Positions 16,146 to 25,962 of a DNA stretch of 45,279 bases are shown here, piece after piece (positions within the stretch are counted from its first letter, which is position 1; each line of letters opens with the position of its first letter). The stretch is from Candidatus Ventrimonas merdavium (GTDB lineage Bacteria > Bacillota > Clostridia > Lachnospirales > Lachnospiraceae): NCBI GenBank assembly GCA_018715565.1, contig DVLJ01000029.1, positions 1-45,279 on the forward strand. Direction: 5' to 3'. The notes below the pieces were generated by a model. It searched no databases, was not told the origin of the DNA, and saw only the letters and a program-made list of their open reading frames with translations. Both the position numbers and the translations under genes were made by a program.

Positions 16146-16174
16146 ATCATAGCATAGAAAAAAAGGCGGTGCAA
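16146..16174 (-). promoter_or_regulatory. Promoter of the Crp/Fnr regulator gene
   Basis: On the minus strand TTGCAC and TATGAT are spaced by exactly 17 bases. The -10 lies 31 bases before the chosen start codon, which supports that start. Confidence 0.7.
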
Positions 16175-16284
16175 TCCAGGAACAGAGGGAGGGAGACCGC
16201 CTGGAAGGAGCAGAAGGAGAGCGCAGGGGGAGAAGGCCGAAAGCTGAAAAATGAAATCATAGAGAAAGAAGGGAATTCTAAGAT

Positions 16285-16629
16285 ATGAAAAAATGCAGGA
16301 TCACCATCTTAAAGACCACCTTGGACAAGGGCCTTGCCGAGGAATACGGCGTTCCCGGTCTGGACGCCTGCCCTATGATGAAGGAGGGCCAGGTCTTTTA
16401 CGCCGATTATGCCAAGCCGGAGGGCTTCTGCGACGAGGCGTGGAAAGCCATTTACCAGTATGTGTTCGCCTTGTCCCACGGTATGGGAGAAGAATTGTTT
16501 TACCACGGAGACTGGATCCGGAAGCCGGGAGTGGCGATCTGCAGCTGCAACGACGGCCTGCGTCCGGTCATCTTCAAGATCGAGGCGACGGACGAAGAAG
16601 CGGAGTTAAATTACACGCCGGTCAGATAA
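16285..16629 (+). CDS. TIGR04076-type small protein
   Basis: A 114-residue soluble protein that I recognise as the TIGR04076 type: MKKCRITILKTTLDKGLAEEYG, CPMMKEGQVF, then CDEAWKAIYQYVFALSHG and a final CSCNDGLRPVIFKIEA. Function is unknown. Conserved cysteines (Cys4, one in DACPM, one in GFCDEAW and the CSC pair) suggest metal or redox chemistry. It is the first gene of the beta-glucoside PTS segment, 68 bases before the PTS gene, so it may be cotranscribed, but nothing in the sequence links it to sugar use. The ribosome site (AAGGGA) is weaker than that of its neighbours. Confidence 0.75.
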   Translation: MKKCRITILKTTLDKGLAEEYGVPGLDACPMMKEGQVFYADYAKPEGFCDEAWKAIYQYVFALSHGMGEELFYHGDWIRKPGVAICSCNDGLRPVIFKIEATDEEAELNYTPVR

Positions 16630-16697
16630 AAAACGGCCGGACAGAGGCGAAAGAACAGAAAGAAACAAAAGAAAACGAAAAAAGAAAGGGGAACGGT

Positions 16698-18158
16698 ATG
16701 GATTTTGAAAAGTTAGCAGAAGTGATCTTAAAGGGGATCGGCGGGGAGGAAAATATCGCGGGCCTGACCCACTGCGCCACCCGCCTGCGGTTTACCTTAA
16801 AGGATGAATCCAGGGCGGACGAACCGCTGTTAAAGAGTACGAAGGGCATCCTGGGGATCGCCAAAAGCGGCGGCCAGTTCCAGCTGATCATCGGAAATGA
16901 GGTGTCCAAAGCCTTCCAGGCAATCCAGACACTGCGCAGCGCGGGAGCAGGCGGTGCAGGCGCGGCAGGAGGCGGTGCAAGAGGAAAAGACGCGTCCGGG
17001 AACGGGGCAGACCTGTCCGAAAATGCAGGCGCTTCCCCGGCTCCGGTGAAAGCAAAGCGGAAGCCCGTGGAAGTGATCTTCGACTTTGTTTCCTCCATTT
17101 TTACACCGGTACTTCCGGCGATCATCGGCGCCGGACTGGTCAAATCGGTGCTGGCGGTGGCGGTGCTCCTGGGCATGGATCCGGAGGGGATGAACTACTA
17201 TTTCCTTAACCTGATCGGCGACGCGCCCCTGTATTTCCTGCCGGTGATGCTGGCCTTTACCGCCTCGAAGAAGCTGGGCTGCAATCAGTTCCTGGCTGTT
17301 TCCATCGCCGGGGCCATGCTGCATCCCAACTACGCAGCTCTGATCACAGACGCGTTTACCATCAACTTCACTACCTTCCTGGGCATCCCGGTGACCCTGG
17401 CAACCTACAGCTCCAGCGTGATCCCGGTGCTGCTGATGGTCATTGCCCTCAAATACATCGAAGGATCCCTGGAGAAGATCCTTCCCAAGATGGTGAAATT
17501 CTTCTTTAAGCCCCTGCTGTGCCTGCTGATCGTAGCGCCCCTGACCTTTATCGTCCTGGGCCCCATCGGCTTCGTGGCAGGCGCGGCCATCAGCAGCGGT
17601 TTGAATCTCTTAGACTCTTACGCAGGCTGGCTGGTGCCTACCCTGGTAGGCGCAGTGTTCCCGCTGATGGTAACTGCGGGTATGCACTACGGTCTGGTGC
17701 CGTTTATGATGCAGTCCATCGCTGCCCAGGGCTTTGAGACGATCGCCGGACCGGGCAACCTGCCCAGCAACATCGCGCAGGGGGCGGCCTCTCTGGGCGT
17801 GGCCCTGCGGACCAGGGATCCGGAGTTTAAGCAGACCGCCTTCACCACCGGGATCACCGCCCTGTTAGGCATCACGGAACCCGCCCTGTTCGGCGTGACC
17901 TTAAAGTATAAAAAGATCCTCACCTGCGTCATGATCGGCGGCGGCTTCGGCGGCTTATACGCAGGTATTACCGGAGTCCGGTGCTTCAGCTTCTGCTCCC
18001 CGGGCTTCCTGTCCCTGGCAGCTTATGTGGGTCCAAACGGCTGGGGCAACCTGCTGAATTCTCTGATCTCCATGGCCGTGGCCTTCGCGGTGACCTTGGT
18101 CCTGGTGCTGGTCTGGGGATCCAAAGAGGTGACGGAGGCCGAGCAGCAGAAAGCGTAA
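16698..18158 (+). CDS. Beta-glucoside-type PTS permease, EIIBC
   Basis: A 486-residue PTS enzyme II. I start at MDFEKLAEVILKGIGG, which has AAAGGGG before it; the longer ORF start reads through the previous gene in another frame. The EIIB domain covers residues 1-85 with the phosphorylated Cys26 in GLTHCATRLRF. A Gly/Ala/Ser-rich linker of about 35 residues follows, then the EIIC membrane domain with about 10 segments (FVSSIFTPVLPAIIGAGL to the C-terminus). It imports and phosphorylates a beta-glucoside. There is no EIIA domain, so phosphate must come from an EIIA encoded elsewhere. No BglG antiterminator gene is seen nearby. Confidence 0.9.
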   Translation: MDFEKLAEVILKGIGGEENIAGLTHCATRLRFTLKDESRADEPLLKSTKGILGIAKSGGQFQLIIGNEVSKAFQAIQTLRSAGAGGAGAAGGGARGKDASGNGADLSENAGASPAPVKAKRKPVEVIFDFVSSIFTPVLPAIIGAGLVKSVLAVAVLLGMDPEGMNYYFLNLIGDAPLYFLPVMLAFTASKKLGCNQFLAVSIAGAMLHPNYAALITDAFTINFTTFLGIPVTLATYSSSVIPVLLMVIALKYIEGSLEKILPKMVKFFFKPLLCLLIVAPLTFIVLGPIGFVAGAAISSGLNLLDSYAGWLVPTLVGAVFPLMVTAGMHYGLVPFMMQSIAAQGFETIAGPGNLPSNIAQGAASLGVALRTRDPEFKQTAFTTGITALLGITEPALFGVTLKYKKILTCVMIGGGFGGLYAGITGVRCFSFCSPGFLSLAAYVGPNGWGNLLNSLISMAVAFAVTLVLVLVWGSKEVTEAEQQKA

Positions 18159-18214
18159 ATGCGGGGAGCATAAATACAGCGGCGAGACGGGATAGAACTG
18201 GCATCACAGAATAA

Positions 18215-19684
<1,470 letters not shown>

Positions 19685-19742
19685 GGGGGCAATGTACCCT
19701 TGGCCTACAACATGAGTTATGAAGGGAGTATCAACATAGATT

Positions 19743-19792
19743 AAAAAAGCTGCCCGAAGGGCTCCATCCAGGAGTCTTTCGAGCAGCTTTTT
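19743..19792 (+). terminator. Bidirectional terminator between the glucosidase and the ABC operon
   Basis: GCTGCCCGAAGGGCTCC pairs with GGAGTCTTTCGAGCAGC over a 5-base loop. It is flanked by AAAAAA on one side and TTTTT on the other, so it can end transcription from both converging operons. Confidence 0.85.
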
Positions 19793-19817
19793 GCAGGATT
19801 CATTCACAATTCATTCA

Positions 19818-20402
19818 TCATTTTAACCGCACCAGCTCCGCCCCCAGCGCCGCCACATCCTCTTCCTGATGGGTCGCCGCCAAGAGCAGCTTCCCTGCGG
19901 TCTTTTCCTTCACGTAGGCCATCACCAGCCGCTTCGTGTCCTCATCCAGTCCGGTAAACGGCTCGTCCATCAGGATCCCGCCGGAGGGAGCCAGGAGCGC
20001 CCGTGCGATGGCCACCCGCCGCTTCATGCCGCCGCTTAAGGTGCTGGCAGGCCGCAGGATCGCCTCCTCCGGCAGCAGCCGGCACAGCTCGTCATACACC
20101 TGACGGCGGCTGAGGGAACGGTCCACAGCCAGCATCACATTGTCCAACGGGGTAAACGCCTCGCACAGCCGGTCTTCCTGGAATACCGCCCGCAGAGGCT
20201 GCTCCGGCTGGATCCGGATCCGTCCCGAATCCGCCTTCTCCAGCCCCAGAAGGATCCGCAGCAGGGTCGTTTTCCCCGATCCGGAGGCTCCCATGAGGCA
20301 GTAGGCGCGGCCGGATTCCAGAGTCAGGCTGACGTCTTCCAGGACAGAAAGACTGCCGAAGGATTTGTACAAATGCTCGATCGTGATCTGAAATGGCTTC
20401 AT
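19818..20402 (-). CDS. ABC importer ATP-binding protein (short NitT/TauT type)
   Basis: A 194-residue ATPase, shorter than the usual ~250 for SsuB/TauB relatives. All core motifs are present: Walker A GASGSGKTT (38-46), signature LSGGMKRR (about 122), Walker B ILMDEPF (about 144) and the switch His in ATHQEED (about 178). The shortening lies in the C-terminal region after the H-loop, so the ATPase core is complete. It overlaps the permease gene by 4 bases and is the last gene of a three-gene importer operon. Confidence 0.88.
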   Translation of the reverse strand: MKPFQITIEHLYKSFGSLSVLEDVSLTLESGRAYCLMGASGSGKTTLLRILLGLEKADSGRIRIQPEQPLRAVFQEDRLCEAFTPLDNVMLAVDRSLSRRQVYDELCRLLPEEAILRPASTLSGGMKRRVAIARALLAPSGGILMDEPFTGLDEDTKRLVMAYVKEKTAGKLLLAATHQEEDVAALGAELVRLK

Positions 20403-21163
20403 AACCGGCTCCTTTCATTCCATCTGGCGCCCTGCTCCAGCAGTTGCAGGAACAGCCGTTCAAACAGCGAGCTGATCAGGATGATCACAATGGTCCAGGC
20501 AAACACATCCGAGGTAGCCAGGTAGATCTTCGCCATGTACAGCCGCTCCCCGATGGTGTGGGCAGGCACGCCGATCACCTCCGCCGCGATACCGGACTTC
20601 CAGCTCATGCCCAGGGCGATCCGGCAGGAGCTGACCAGGTGCGGCGTCAGGGCCGGGACGTACAGGAAGCGGATCCGGCGGGGCAGGGCCAGGGAAAATA
20701 CCCGGGCCATCTCCGCCAGCTTCTCATCCGTGCTCTCCAGCCCGGCGATGGTATTCACATAGATCATGGGGAGCACCACCAGAAAGGAGATAAAGACGGA
20801 CAGATTGGCGGACCCGATCCAGATCAGGGCCAGGATCACGAAGGACGCCACGGGGATGGACTTGGCCAGGGTCATCACCGGCTCCAGCAGCTCCTTCAGG
20901 AGCTGGAACCGGAAGGCCAGACTTCCTAACAGGACGCCGGACAAAAAGGCCAGGAAGAACCCGGCCAGGATCTTGCCAAAGGACCAGCCGATAGAGATCC
21001 AGAATCCCGGATCCGGCAGAAGGGCGGCGAAGGAGCGCGCCACATCTGCCGGACTGGCAAAGATAATGTCGTTGCGGATCACCAGCCCGGCCAGCTGCCA
21101 GACGGCGAGCCAGAACAGGATGATCATAATCCTGCGCATAGAAACCCTGTGTTTCATGAACAT
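20399..21163 (-). CDS. ABC importer permease (SsuC/TauC-like)
   Basis: A 254-residue integral membrane protein with about six segments. The conserved EAA-type cytoplasmic loop is seen at KLAEMARVFSLALPRRIRFLYVPALTPHLVSSCRIALGMSWKS, typical of nitrate/sulfonate/taurine-type permeases. It forms the channel of the importer with the ATPase encoded directly downstream and the lipoprotein encoded upstream. The substrate is not evident; relatives take up sulfonates, nitrate, aromatic acids or pyrimidine precursors. A hairpin-containing gap of 96 bases separates it from the lipoprotein gene. Confidence 0.88.
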   Translation of the reverse strand: MFMKHRVSMRRIMIILFWLAVWQLAGLVIRNDIIFASPADVARSFAALLPDPGFWISIGWSFGKILAGFFLAFLSGVLLGSLAFRFQLLKELLEPVMTLAKSIPVASFVILALIWIGSANLSVFISFLVVLPMIYVNTIAGLESTDEKLAEMARVFSLALPRRIRFLYVPALTPHLVSSCRIALGMSWKSGIAAEVIGVPAHTIGERLYMAKIYLATSDVFAWTIVIILISSLFERLFLQLLEQGARWNERSRL

Positions 21164-21178
21164 TCTCCATTATGTGCC

Positions 21179-21231
21179 GGAACCTGAAGCCCGGCCCCTT
21201 TTTCAGGGGATGGACTTCAGGTCCTTTTTTT
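21179..21231 (+). terminator. Hairpin with T-run facing the plus strand, within a minus-strand operon
   Basis: GAACCTGAAG and CTTCAGGTCC form a stem with one mismatch, with an inner CCCCT/AGGGG hairpin, followed by TTTTTTT on the plus strand. The genes on both sides read on the minus strand, where only an A-run precedes the stem. It could stop antisense transcription, or act as a stabilising 3' hairpin for the lipoprotein mRNA. Confidence 0.55.
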
Positions 21232-21272
21232 GCGCCATATTTTCTGCGCCATATCGTAGTTACTGCGCCATA
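21231..21272 (-). repeat. Three copies of ATATGGCGCA at the end of the lipoprotein gene
   Basis: On the minus strand ATATGGCGCA appears three times, at plus positions 21263-21272, 21245-21254 and 21231-21240. The first copy encodes the last residues (Tyr-Met-Ala-Gln) and the other two are past the stop codon. The spacing is irregular (18 and 14 bases). Confidence 0.7.
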
Positions 21273-22402
21273 TAATAGAAATCATCTCCCGGCAGCTTCC
21301 CGCCCACGGCCTGGGGATCCTGATCCGCCAGCACCTGGAGATAGCCGCTTAAGGCCGCCTTCATTTCGTCGCCGGTGATGCATACGATATTGCAGTAGGG
21401 CAGCGCCTTCTGGGCCACCGGGGCCTTCTCGATGATACCCTGGGCCGCGATCAGCTCCGAAGCTGCCGCCGGGTCAGACAGGGTAAATTCCGTGGAAGCC
21501 TGATGCTCCTCCAGGAATGCGTCCACCAACGGCTGGTTCTGCTCTAAGAATCCGTCCCGTACAACGGTCACGCCGGTCACCAGCTGGCTTCCGCCCTCGC
21601 CCTGCACCGCCTGCCATTCCTTGGTCAGATCCAGGACGATCTTCAGGTCCTCGTTCTGGGCGCAGGCCGCGGTCACGAACGGCTGGGGCAGCAGGCCGAT
21701 GGCGTCGGGCTGTTCCTTTAATACAGCCGCTACCTCGGTGGCCTCGGACTTAAATTCCAGTGTCACATCATCCTCTGTCAGCCCATTGGCAGACAGCAGA
21801 TACCGGATCACATAGTCCGGGGTGGTGCCCTTGCCGGTCAGGTATAAGGTCTTGCCCTTTAGATCGGCGATGGACTGGATCGAGTCGTCGGAGGCTACGA
21901 TATCCAGCACGCCCAGGGTGTTGATATCGATCACGGAAATGCCTCCCTCCGTCTTGTTATATAATACGCTTGCCACATTGGCGGGGATGAGGGCGATATC
22001 CAGGTCGCCGCTCACCATCTTGCCCAGGAGCTCGTCCGCCGCGGTCACCATGGTGAACTCATAATTGCACCGGGATTCCTCCTTGGCGGCCAGATCCATC
22101 AGATGGACCAGTCCCATGGAGGTAGGGCCCTTTAAGGAGCCGACCCGCACGGTCACGTTCTGATCCACCACCTGGGCGGAGCCGGGAGCAGAGGGATCCG
22201 CGGCGTCGGCGGTCTCCTTCTCGTCGGCGGTCTCGGCAGCCTCGGTAAAGGTTTCGATGGTCTCACTCTCTGCGGCGGCCGTGGTCTCAGCCGGAGCCGC
22301 CGTGGTGGCGGCCGCAGTCTCCGCGGTCTGGCCGGAGCCGCATCCGGCCAGCAGCGCTGCGGCGCTCATGGCCGCGATCAGCAGGGATACTTGTTTTTTC
22401 AT
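21260..22402 (-). CDS. ABC importer substrate-binding lipoprotein (NMT1/TauA-like)
   Basis: A 380-residue secreted lipoprotein. The signal peptide MKKQVSLLIAAMSAAALLAGCGSG has a clear lipobox (LLAGC), so it is lipid-anchored at the outer face of the membrane. A Thr/Ala/Glu-rich linker (residues 25-75) leads to a periplasmic-binding fold beginning VRVGSLKGPTSMGLVHLMDLA. The motif GPTSMGL and the later ITGDEMKAALSGYLQVL fit the NMT1/THI5/SsuA group. It is the first gene of the importer operon and has a long structured leader. The ligand is unknown; location beside hydrogenase genes does not by itself indicate one. Confidence 0.88.
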   Translation of the reverse strand: MKKQVSLLIAAMSAAALLAGCGSGQTAETAAATTAAPAETTAAAESETIETFTEAAETADEKETADAADPSAPGSAQVVDQNVTVRVGSLKGPTSMGLVHLMDLAAKEESRCNYEFTMVTAADELLGKMVSGDLDIALIPANVASVLYNKTEGGISVIDINTLGVLDIVASDDSIQSIADLKGKTLYLTGKGTTPDYVIRYLLSANGLTEDDVTLEFKSEATEVAAVLKEQPDAIGLLPQPFVTAACAQNEDLKIVLDLTKEWQAVQGEGGSQLVTGVTVVRDGFLEQNQPLVDAFLEEHQASTEFTLSDPAAASELIAAQGIIEKAPVAQKALPYCNIVCITGDEMKAALSGYLQVLADQDPQAVGGKLPGDDFYYMAQ

Positions 22403-22578
22403 AGATCATGTCCTCTCTTTCCGTTCGTGTATGCAGTGTGATAGCGTTCAGAAGAGATGCGCGTTCCGGGAGCAGGCCGCGTAAGCGGACGCCTCCCATC
22501 TCCGCATAAATGTCAGATCCTCCCGTCTTCTCCGTCAGGGCCGCAGGAGCTCCCGCGCCTTCCGGGTTAGCACGAACA
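22403..22578 (-). promoter_or_regulatory. Long structured 5' leader of the ABC importer operon
   Basis: About 175 bases separate the predicted transcription start from the lipoprotein start codon. The leader is GC-rich and contains a strong hairpin (GGGAGGCGTCCGC with GCGGCCTGCTCCC, loop TTAC) and other possible stems. I could not match it to a known riboswitch; a weak resemblance to the 3' half of the TPP aptamer lacks the CTGAGA element. It could be a regulatory RNA element or simply a structured UTR. Confidence 0.4.
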
Positions 22579-22583
22579 AAGCC

Positions 22584-22589
22584 ATTATA
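22584..22589 (-). promoter_or_regulatory. Extended -10 promoter of the ABC importer operon
   Basis: On the minus strand TATGCTATAATGG contains TATAAT preceded by TG and one base, an extended -10; the -35 is poor. It points to the lipoprotein gene and defines the long leader. Confidence 0.55.
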
Positions 22590-22643
22590 GCATAAAATCT
22601 GCCGCGTATACTAGAAAAAACAGGAATTTTAGCAAAAAACTAA

Positions 22644-22672
22644 TTGATAATAATATGTCAATATGAGATAAT
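22644..22672 (+). promoter_or_regulatory. Promoter of the sensory-hydrogenase operon
   Basis: TTGATA and GATAAT with a 17-base spacer lie 55 bases before the first gene of the operon. The surrounding ~100 bases are strongly AT-rich against a GC-rich background. TTGA...TCAA partly overlaps the -35 and could be an operator half-site pair. Confidence 0.6.
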
Positions 22673-22727
22673 GGACACAACTATGACAGAAAAATAGGGT
22701 CGATATTTTTGTATGGAGGGATAAGTC

Positions 22728-22967
22728 ATGAGAGTTACGATCTGTATTGGAAGCGCGTGTCATTTAAAAGGGTCCAGAGATATCATCCATCAGATGCAGG
22801 AGCTGGTGAAGGAGCACGGGGTAGGAGATAAAGTGGATCTAAACGGCGCGTTCTGCAGCGGCAACTGCGTGAACGGCGTCTGCGTGACCGTAGACGGGGA
22901 GCTGCATTCCCTGTCCCCGGAGAATACAAAGGAGTTTTTTGAGACTGAGATCTTAGGGAGGCTGTGA
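22728..22967 (+). CDS. Thioredoxin-like [2Fe-2S] ferredoxin (HfsA-like)
   Basis: A 79-residue protein. The four cysteines fit the thioredoxin-like [2Fe-2S] pattern of NuoE and HndB: CIGSACHLKG (two, near the start) and FCSGNCVNG (two, about residues 45-50). It would carry electrons, or report redox state, to the H-cluster protein encoded directly downstream. Its reading frame ends 2 bases before the next ATG. The first gene of the T. saccharolyticum-type hfs cluster is, as I recall, also NuoE-like, and the gene order here matches. AGGGA-type RBS (GGAGGGATAAGTC) precedes the start. Confidence 0.85.
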   Translation: MRVTICIGSACHLKGSRDIIHQMQELVKEHGVGDKVDLNGAFCSGNCVNGVCVTVDGELHSLSPENTKEFFETEILGRL

Positions 22968-22969
22968 CC

Positions 22970-24703
22970 ATGGCGATCATTGACTTCAAGGCAACCAAGT
23001 GCCGCCACTGTTATAAATGTGTGCGCAACTGCGAAGTAAAAGCGATCATGGTAAAAGACGGCCGGGCGGAGATCATGCCGGAGAACTGCATCCTCTGCGG
23101 CCGGTGCCTGCAGATCTGTCCCCAGTCGGCGAAGACGCTGGTCAGCGATCTGAACCTGGTGAAGGGGATGCTCCTGCGGGGAGAGCGGGTGGTGGTATCC
23201 ATCGCCCCGGCCTACATGGGCCTGTTAAAGTACCGGACGATCGGCCAGGTGCGGGCTGCCCTGATGGAGCTGGGCTTTGCCGACGTGCGGGAGACCTCCG
23301 AGGGGGCGGCGTTAGTGACTGCGGAATACGCCCGCCTGCTGGAGGAAGGGAAGATGGAGAACATCATCTCCACCTGCTGCCCCAGCGTCAACGACCTGAT
23401 CGAAAAGTATTATCCCAGCTTGACGCCGTACATGGCGCCGGTGGTGTCCCCGATGATCGCCCACGGCATGCTGATCAAGCAGCAGATGGGCCAGGACGTG
23501 AAGGTGGTCTTTTTAGGGCCGTGCATCGCCAAGAAGCAGGAGGGCCAGGACGCCCGCCACGCAGGCTACATCGACGCGGTGTTAAATTTTAACGAGGTGA
23601 ACAGCTGGCTCCAGGAGAAGGAGATCGTGATCGAGGAATGCGAGGATCTGCCCTTTACCGCTATGAACCCGCGGGTGAACCGGCTCTATCCCGTATCCAG
23701 CGGCGTGGTCAGCTCCGTCCTGGCGACGGAGAAGCAGGTGGATCATTACCGGAAGTTCTACGTCCACGGGGAGAAGCACTGCATCGAGCTGTGCGAGAGC
23801 CTGGCCCGGGGCGAGTTCAAGGGCTGCTTCATCGAGATGAACATGTGCTACGGCGGCTGCATCAAGGGACCGACCGTGTCCGACGATACGGCTTCCCGCT
23901 TTAAAGTAAAGTTAGATATGGAGGAGGCCATCCCCCAGGATCCGGTGCCCGAGGAGGAGACCGCTCCGGCGCTGGAGGCCATTTCCCTGCACAAGGCATT
24001 TTTCGACCGGTCCCCCAGGGATCCGATGCCGACCAACGAGCAGATCCGGGAGATCCTGGCCATGACCGGCAAGATGCGTCCGGAGGACGAGTTAAACTGC
24101 GGCGCCTGCGGCTATCCCACCTGCCGGGAGAAGGCGATCGCCGTATTCCAGAAAAAGGCGGAGCTCAATATGTGCATCCCGTTCATGCACGGGAAGGCCG
24201 AGTCCCTGGCAAACCTGGTGATGGATACGTCCCCCAATGTGGTGCTGATCGTAGACGAGAATATGAAGATCATGGAGTATTCGGCTGTGGGCGAGAAGTA
24301 TTTCGGCAAGACCCGGGCCGAGGCGCTGCAGATGTATCTCTACGAGTTCATCGATCCGTCGGATTTCCAGTGGGTGTTCGATACCCACCAGAACATCCAC
24401 GGCAAGAAGGTCAGCTATCCGGACCTGAAGCTGGATACGCTGCAGAATATCGTATACATAGAGAAGGAGAACGTGGTCCTTGCCACCTTCATCGATATCA
24501 CCCGGGAGGAGGAGCAGGCGCGTCTGGATTATGAGAAGAAGCTGGACACCATCGACCTGGCTCAGCGGGTCATCCACAAGCAGATGATGGTAGCGCAGGA
24601 GATCGCCGGCCTGCTGGGCGAGACCACGGCGGAGACCAAGACCACCCTGACGAAGCTCTGCCAGACCCTGTTGGAGGACGGCAGCGATAACGGAGGGATG
24701 TAA
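22970..24703 (+). CDS. PAS-containing [FeFe]-hydrogenase-like sensor (HydS/HfsB type)
   Basis: A 577-residue protein; I choose the ATG with AGGGAGG 9 bases upstream over the GTG used by the ORF track. Two [4Fe-4S] sites (CRHCYKCVRNC and CILCGRCLQIC, residues 10-55) lead to an H-cluster domain with STCCPSV, GPCIAKKQE and MNMCYGGCIKGP. Next come a CGACGYPTC...C cluster (about 377), a PAS domain (about 415-520) and a helical tail. The normal MPC motif is changed to GPC and the third motif lacks GGGQP, as in the group C family thought to be sensory. It probably senses H2 or redox state and signals to the phosphatase encoded next. Confidence 0.88.
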   Translation: MAIIDFKATKCRHCYKCVRNCEVKAIMVKDGRAEIMPENCILCGRCLQICPQSAKTLVSDLNLVKGMLLRGERVVVSIAPAYMGLLKYRTIGQVRAALMELGFADVRETSEGAALVTAEYARLLEEGKMENIISTCCPSVNDLIEKYYPSLTPYMAPVVSPMIAHGMLIKQQMGQDVKVVFLGPCIAKKQEGQDARHAGYIDAVLNFNEVNSWLQEKEIVIEECEDLPFTAMNPRVNRLYPVSSGVVSSVLATEKQVDHYRKFYVHGEKHCIELCESLARGEFKGCFIEMNMCYGGCIKGPTVSDDTASRFKVKLDMEEAIPQDPVPEEETAPALEAISLHKAFFDRSPRDPMPTNEQIREILAMTGKMRPEDELNCGACGYPTCREKAIAVFQKKAELNMCIPFMHGKAESLANLVMDTSPNVVLIVDENMKIMEYSAVGEKYFGKTRAEALQMYLYEFIDPSDFQWVFDTHQNIHGKKVSYPDLKLDTLQNIVYIEKENVVLATFIDITREEEQARLDYEKKLDTIDLAQRVIHKQMMVAQEIAGLLGETTAETKTTLTKLCQTLLEDGSDNGGM

Positions 24704-24704
24704 G

Positions 24705-25886
24705 ATGGAGATTACCGTAGACGTTGCTTACAAAAGCCTGAATAAATTCTCCGAGATCCTGTGCGGCGATAAGGTGGAGATGCTCCAGACGGAGGATTCC
24801 AACATCCTGATCCTGGCCGACGGAATGGGGAGCGGGGTCAAGGCCAACATCCTGGCCACCCTCACCTCCAAGATCCTGGGCACCATGTTTTTAAACGGCG
24901 CTACTCTGGAGGAATGCGTGGAGACCATTGTCCAGACCCTGCCCATCTGCCAGGTGCGGAAGGTGGCCTACGCCACGTTCAGTATCCTGCAGGTATTCCA
25001 CAACGGGGACGCCTATCTGGTAGAATTTGACAATCCCAGCTGCATCTTCATCCGGGGCGGGCGGCTGATGCCGATCCCCAAGAACATCCGGGAGGTAGAG
25101 GGAAAGAAGATCAATGAATTCCGGTTTAAGGTCCAGAAGGGGGACGCCCTGATCCTGATGAGCGACGGCACAGTCCACGCCGGCGTGGGCCAGCTGCTGA
25201 ATTTCGGCTGGCTGTGGGAGGATATCGCGGCCTATGCGGTGAAGCAGTATGCCCTGACCGTGTCAGCCATGCGGCTGGCGTCGGCCATCTGCCAGGCCTG
25301 CGACGAGCTGTACCAGTACCGGCCGGGAGACGATACTACCGTAGCCTGTATGCGGATCATCAATGCCAAGCCGGTCCACCTGATGACCGGTCCGGCTCAG
25401 GATATGTCCCGGGACGAGGAGATGGTGGCGGCCTTTATGGGCGGCGACGAGTCCACGAAGCGGATCGTCTGCGGCGGCACCAGCGCCACGATCGTGTCCC
25501 GCGTGCTCAAGCGGCCGTTGGACGTCTCCATGGACTATGTGGATCCGGATATCCCGCCGATCGCCTACATGCAGGGCATCGATCTGGTGACCGAGGGCGT
25601 GCTCACCCTGAACCGGGTCGTTCAGCTTTTGCGGCGGTACGCCAAGAAAGAAGCGGTTTCCGAGGAATTCTTCCTGGAGCTGGACAAGACCAACGGCGCC
25701 TCCATGGTAGCCAAGATGCTGATCGAGGACTGTACTGAGCTCCATCTTTACGTGGGGAAAGCGATCAACAGCGCCTACCAGAACCCGGGCCTGCCCTTTG
25801 ACTTGGGCATCCGGCAGAACCTGGTGGAGCAGTTAAAGCAGGTGACCGAGGCCCTGGGCAAGCGGGTGACCGTGACCTACTATTAA
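24705..25886 (+). CDS. SpoIIE/PP2C-type serine phosphatase (HfsC-like)
   Basis: A 393-residue protein. Residues 1-230 form a SpoIIE-type PP2C domain with metal-binding motifs LADGMGSGVKAN (about 38-49), LMSDGTVHAG (about 150) and RPGDDTTVACMRI (about 206-218). The remaining ~160 residues are an additional alpha/beta domain of unknown role. Such phosphatases dephosphorylate serine or threonine on partner proteins, classically anti-sigma antagonists. The gene starts 1 base after the PAS-hydrogenase gene stops, so the two are surely linked. RsbW-like kinases encoded nearby (at 32.6 and 34.2 kb) are possible partners in a phosphorylation switch; that is inference. Confidence 0.87.
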   Translation: MEITVDVAYKSLNKFSEILCGDKVEMLQTEDSNILILADGMGSGVKANILATLTSKILGTMFLNGATLEECVETIVQTLPICQVRKVAYATFSILQVFHNGDAYLVEFDNPSCIFIRGGRLMPIPKNIREVEGKKINEFRFKVQKGDALILMSDGTVHAGVGQLLNFGWLWEDIAAYAVKQYALTVSAMRLASAICQACDELYQYRPGDDTTVACMRIINAKPVHLMTGPAQDMSRDEEMVAAFMGGDESTKRIVCGGTSATIVSRVLKRPLDVSMDYVDPDIPPIAYMQGIDLVTEGVLTLNRVVQLLRRYAKKEAVSEEFFLELDKTNGASMVAKMLIEDCTELHLYVGKAINSAYQNPGLPFDLGIRQNLVEQLKQVTEALGKRVTVTYY

Positions 25887-25962
25887 GATTCGATAAGAAA
25901 ATGGAAATCAAGGGAACGCGTTCCCGCCATCCGGGAGCGCAAGATGAGGAGGAAAAGAAACG

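Noticed and set aside
22437-22560. Weak likeness to the 3' half of a TPP riboswitch in the ABC importer leader
   Set aside because: Only CTGA and a TATGC...GGGAG-like stretch match; the CTGAGA element and the rest of the aptamer core are absent.
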